A stretch of 7,327 nt of DNA from Sedimentisphaerales bacterium (GTDB taxonomy: Bacteria > Planctomycetota > Phycisphaerae > Sedimentisphaerales > SG8-4): positions 1-7,327 of the forward strand of contig JAFGCA010000502.1 in the NCBI GenBank assembly GCA_016932895.1. The letters are read 5' to 3'. Below are positions 6,012 to 7,327 of this stretch, piece after piece (positions within the stretch are counted from its first letter, which is position 1; the number at the start of each line of letters is the position of its first letter). Position numbers and translations under genes: made by a program. Under the pieces are notes generated by a model. It worked only from the letters and a program-made list of their open reading frames with translations. It ran no database searches and was not told where the DNA came from.

Positions 6012-6581
6012 ATGAGCGACGTCACACGGATATTGAACGCCATTGAACGGGGCCAGGCGAAAGCGACGGACGAACTTCTGCCGCTGGTCTATGAAGAGCT
6101 GCGGCTGCTGGCGACCCAGAAGCTCTCGCGCGAGGCGCCCGGACAGACGCTCCAGGCCACAGCCCTGGTCCACGAGGCCTATCTTCGCCTGGTCGGGTCG
6201 GACCACGAAAGCTGGGAGAACCGGCGGCATTTCTTCGGCGCGGCCGCCGAGGCGATGCGGCGGATTTTAGTGGATCATGCCCGGCGCAAGAAGAGTCGGC
6301 GGCACGGCGGCGCTCACCACCGCGTCGAGCTCGACAACCTGGACGTATCGGTCACCGAATCGCCGGAGGACCTGCTCCGACTCGACGAGGCCCTCACGAG
6401 ATTGGCCGAACAGGACCCCGACGTTGCCGAGCTGGTGAAGCTTCGCTATTTCGGCGGGCTCACCCTCGAGCAGGCGGCCGAAATCAAGGGCATTTCCCGC
6501 CGCACCGCCGGGAGGTACTGGAACTATGCCCGCCTCTGGCTGTACCGGGAGGTCACCCGCAAAGACGACCGGGCCGACTGA
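6012..6581 (+). CDS. ECF sigma factor of the TIGR02999/Sigma70_ECF type (ECF43-like)
   Basis: The product is 189 residues, normal for an ECF sigma factor. Region sigma2 covers about residues 1-95: the TLQATALVHEAYLRL block at 46-60 is the signature of this planctomycete/acidobacterial group, followed by HFFGAAAEAMRRILVDHARR (73-92). A basic linker leads to sigma4 at about 122-180, with the -35-recognition helix-turn-helix around LTLEQAAEIKGISRRTAGRYW (150-170). It would direct RNA polymerase to a specific promoter set. No anti-sigma gene is seen. A Hanks-type kinase follows on the same strand, as expected for ECF43-like factors, where kinase phosphorylation replaces anti-sigma control. Thr50 aligns plausibly with phosphorylated Thr51 of Vibrio EcfP. 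ATG 6012 is chosen because upstream in-frame sequence back to 5802 is repeat-derived and non-homologous. Confidence 0.92.
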   Translation: MSDVTRILNAIERGQAKATDELLPLVYEELRLLATQKLSREAPGQTLQATALVHEAYLRLVGSDHESWENRRHFFGAAAEAMRRILVDHARRKKSRRHGGAHHRVELDNLDVSVTESPEDLLRLDEALTRLAEQDPDVAELVKLRYFGGLTLEQAAEIKGISRRTAGRYWNYARLWLYREVTRKDDRAD

Positions 6582-6613
6582 CACCGCCGGCCTGACAACT
6601 GGGCAGAACAAGG

Positions 6614-6708
6614 CAAAGGTCAAACAGCAAAAATCAAAACTGCGGAATCCCGGCGCGCCGGGATGACTTCCTTATTTTTGCATTTTGCTGTTTGCATTTT
6701 GATTTTTT
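6614..6708. repeat. Inverted heptamer arrays around an 18-bp palindrome
   Basis: The plus strand carries four CAAANNN units in exact 7-base steps: CAAAGGT (6614), CAAACAG (6621), CAAAAAT (6628), CAAAACT (6635). The opposite orientation follows on the right: ATTTTTG (6674), CATTTTG (6681), CTGTTTG (6688), CATTTTG (6695), again every 7 bases. In the centre is the perfect 18-bp palindrome ATCCCGGCGCGCCGGGAT (6647-6664). CAAACAGCAAAA (6621-6632) pairs with TTTTGCTGTTTG (6683-6694), giving a nested cruciform. It lies between the sigma factor and the kinase. It might slow or end transcription, but the T-run begins 10 bases after the GC stem, so it is not a canonical terminator. Confidence 0.8.
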
Positions 6709-6771
6709 CTGTCCCACTCGGGACCCGAATTTCGCATGTAGAGTAGAGGCCGATGTGTACGGAGTCATGCT

Positions 6772-7327
6772 GTGGGTGAAGGACCAAAGGACATCAAAGA
6801 GATTCTCGCCGATGCCGCGAGTAAAACTACGGCTCAAGAACGCTCCGCCTATTTGGACGCGGCCTGCGGCCCCGATACGGCGCTGCGGAGCGAGGTCGAA
6901 TCGCTGCTCCGGATGGAACAGGAAGTGGGCGATTTCCTCGAAGCCCCGCCGTTGCACGCCTCCGTTACCTGGGACGCCTCGCCGCTGAGCGAGGGCACCG
7001 GAACGGTGATCGGGCGGTATAAGCTGCTGGAAAGAATAGGCGAGGGCGGGATGGCGGTGGTCTACATGGCCGAGCAGACCGAGCCCATCCGCCGCAAAGT
7101 GGCCCTGAAGATCATCAAGCTTGGCATGGATACCCGCCAAGTCATCGCTCGCTTCGAGGCCGAACGGCAGGCCTTGGCCATGATGGACCATCCCAATATC
7201 GCCAAAGTGTTCGACGCGGGGGCGACCGAGACCGGCCGGCCGTACTTCGTCATGGAGCTGGTCACCGGCGTCTCCATCACGGAATACTGCGATAAGAACA
7301 ACCTGACCACCAAAGAGCGCCTGGCGC
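6772..7327 (+). CDS. Hanks-type Ser/Thr protein kinase, N-terminal part, partner of the ECF sigma factor
   Basis: The frame is open from GTG 6772 to the window edge (185 codons), so the catalytic loop and C-terminus are missing. Residues 1 to about 80 are a helical N-terminal region (ERSAYLDAACGPD near 24-36, EVESLLRMEQEVGDFLEAPP near 42-61) of the kind seen in planctomycete and acidobacterial kinases beside TIGR02999 sigma factors. The kinase domain starts near IGRYKLLERIGEGG. It has the glycine loop G90-x-G92-G93-M94-A-x-V, Lys113 in VALK, the alpha-C Glu131, and HPNIA at 140-144. The hinge region is FVMEL. GTG is chosen because an in-frame TAG lies at 6739, GTG is the only start codon after it, and CGGAG (6760-6764) stands 7 bases before it. 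It probably phosphorylates the upstream sigma factor (inference from position). TPR or WD40 repeats may follow beyond the window. Confidence 0.9.
   Translation, partial: MGEGPKDIKEILADAASKTTAQERSAYLDAACGPDTALRSEVESLLRMEQEVGDFLEAPPLHASVTWDASPLSEGTGTVIGRYKLLERIGEGGMAVVYMAEQTEPIRRKVALKIIKLGMDTRQVIARFEAERQALAMMDHPNIAKVFDAGATETGRPYFVMELVTGVSITEYCDKNNLTTKERLA

Noticed and set aside
6647..6690. Intrinsic terminator after the sigma factor gene
   Set aside because: The GC palindrome is strong but the T-run starts 10 bases after the stem, so the standard hairpin plus U-tract arrangement is not met; kept as a repeat instead.
6692..6988. 98-residue plus-strand frame overlapping the kinase start
   Set aside because: It is in another frame from the kinase, whose N-terminal and glycine-loop sequence is recognisable and open from GTG 6772.

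Overview
The window looks like a piece of a Planctomycetota chromosome, possibly from the Phycisphaerae side of the phylum. Four things point that way: GC-rich coding DNA, a Tat-exported type I sulfatase, an ECF sigma factor of the TIGR02999/Sigma70_ECF type next to a Hanks-type Ser/Thr kinase, and a LarA/DUF2088-family protein in a carbohydrate gene cluster. The lineage is an inference; no rRNA or other marker gene is present.

Layout. Positions 1-202 (minus) hold the start of a secreted protein that runs off the window, with a good promoter at 287-315. Positions 508-708 (minus) hold a small cysteine-rich protein of unknown role. A tight minus-strand operon follows, read from right to left: an SDR oxidoreductase like UxuB/YjmF D-mannonate oxidoreductase (5623-4805), a Tat-exported sulfatase (4712-3192), a HAD-superfamily hydrolase (3195-2284, overlapping the sulfatase stop by 4 bases) and a LarA-like nickel-pincer racemase/epimerase homologue (2274-1009, whose ribosome binding site overlaps the HAD stop). 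A sigma70-like promoter with a 17-bp spacer lies before the SDR gene. Divergently on the plus strand are an ECF sigma factor (6012-6581) and the 5' part of its probable partner kinase (GTG start at 6772, running off the end).

How the genes may work together (inference). The sulfatase would desulfate a glycan outside the cytoplasm. In the cytoplasm, the LarA-like enzyme and the SDR could act on the same sugar-acid pool, for example C2-epimerisation of an aldonate such as gluconate/mannonate and oxidation of D-mannonate to D-fructuronate. The HAD protein could be a phosphatase in the same route. The sigma/kinase pair resembles the ECF43-type arrangement, in which a kinase phosphorylates the sigma factor to switch it on.

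The least explained structure is between the genes. Three intergenic regions (4733-4811, 5774-5921, 6614-6708) carry short repeats in strict 7-base register (CGTGAAG-type or CAAANNN-type). In two of them, oppositely oriented heptamer arrays flank a perfect inverted repeat. This looks like a family of heptamer-flanked palindromic elements and is the best candidate for something undescribed here.
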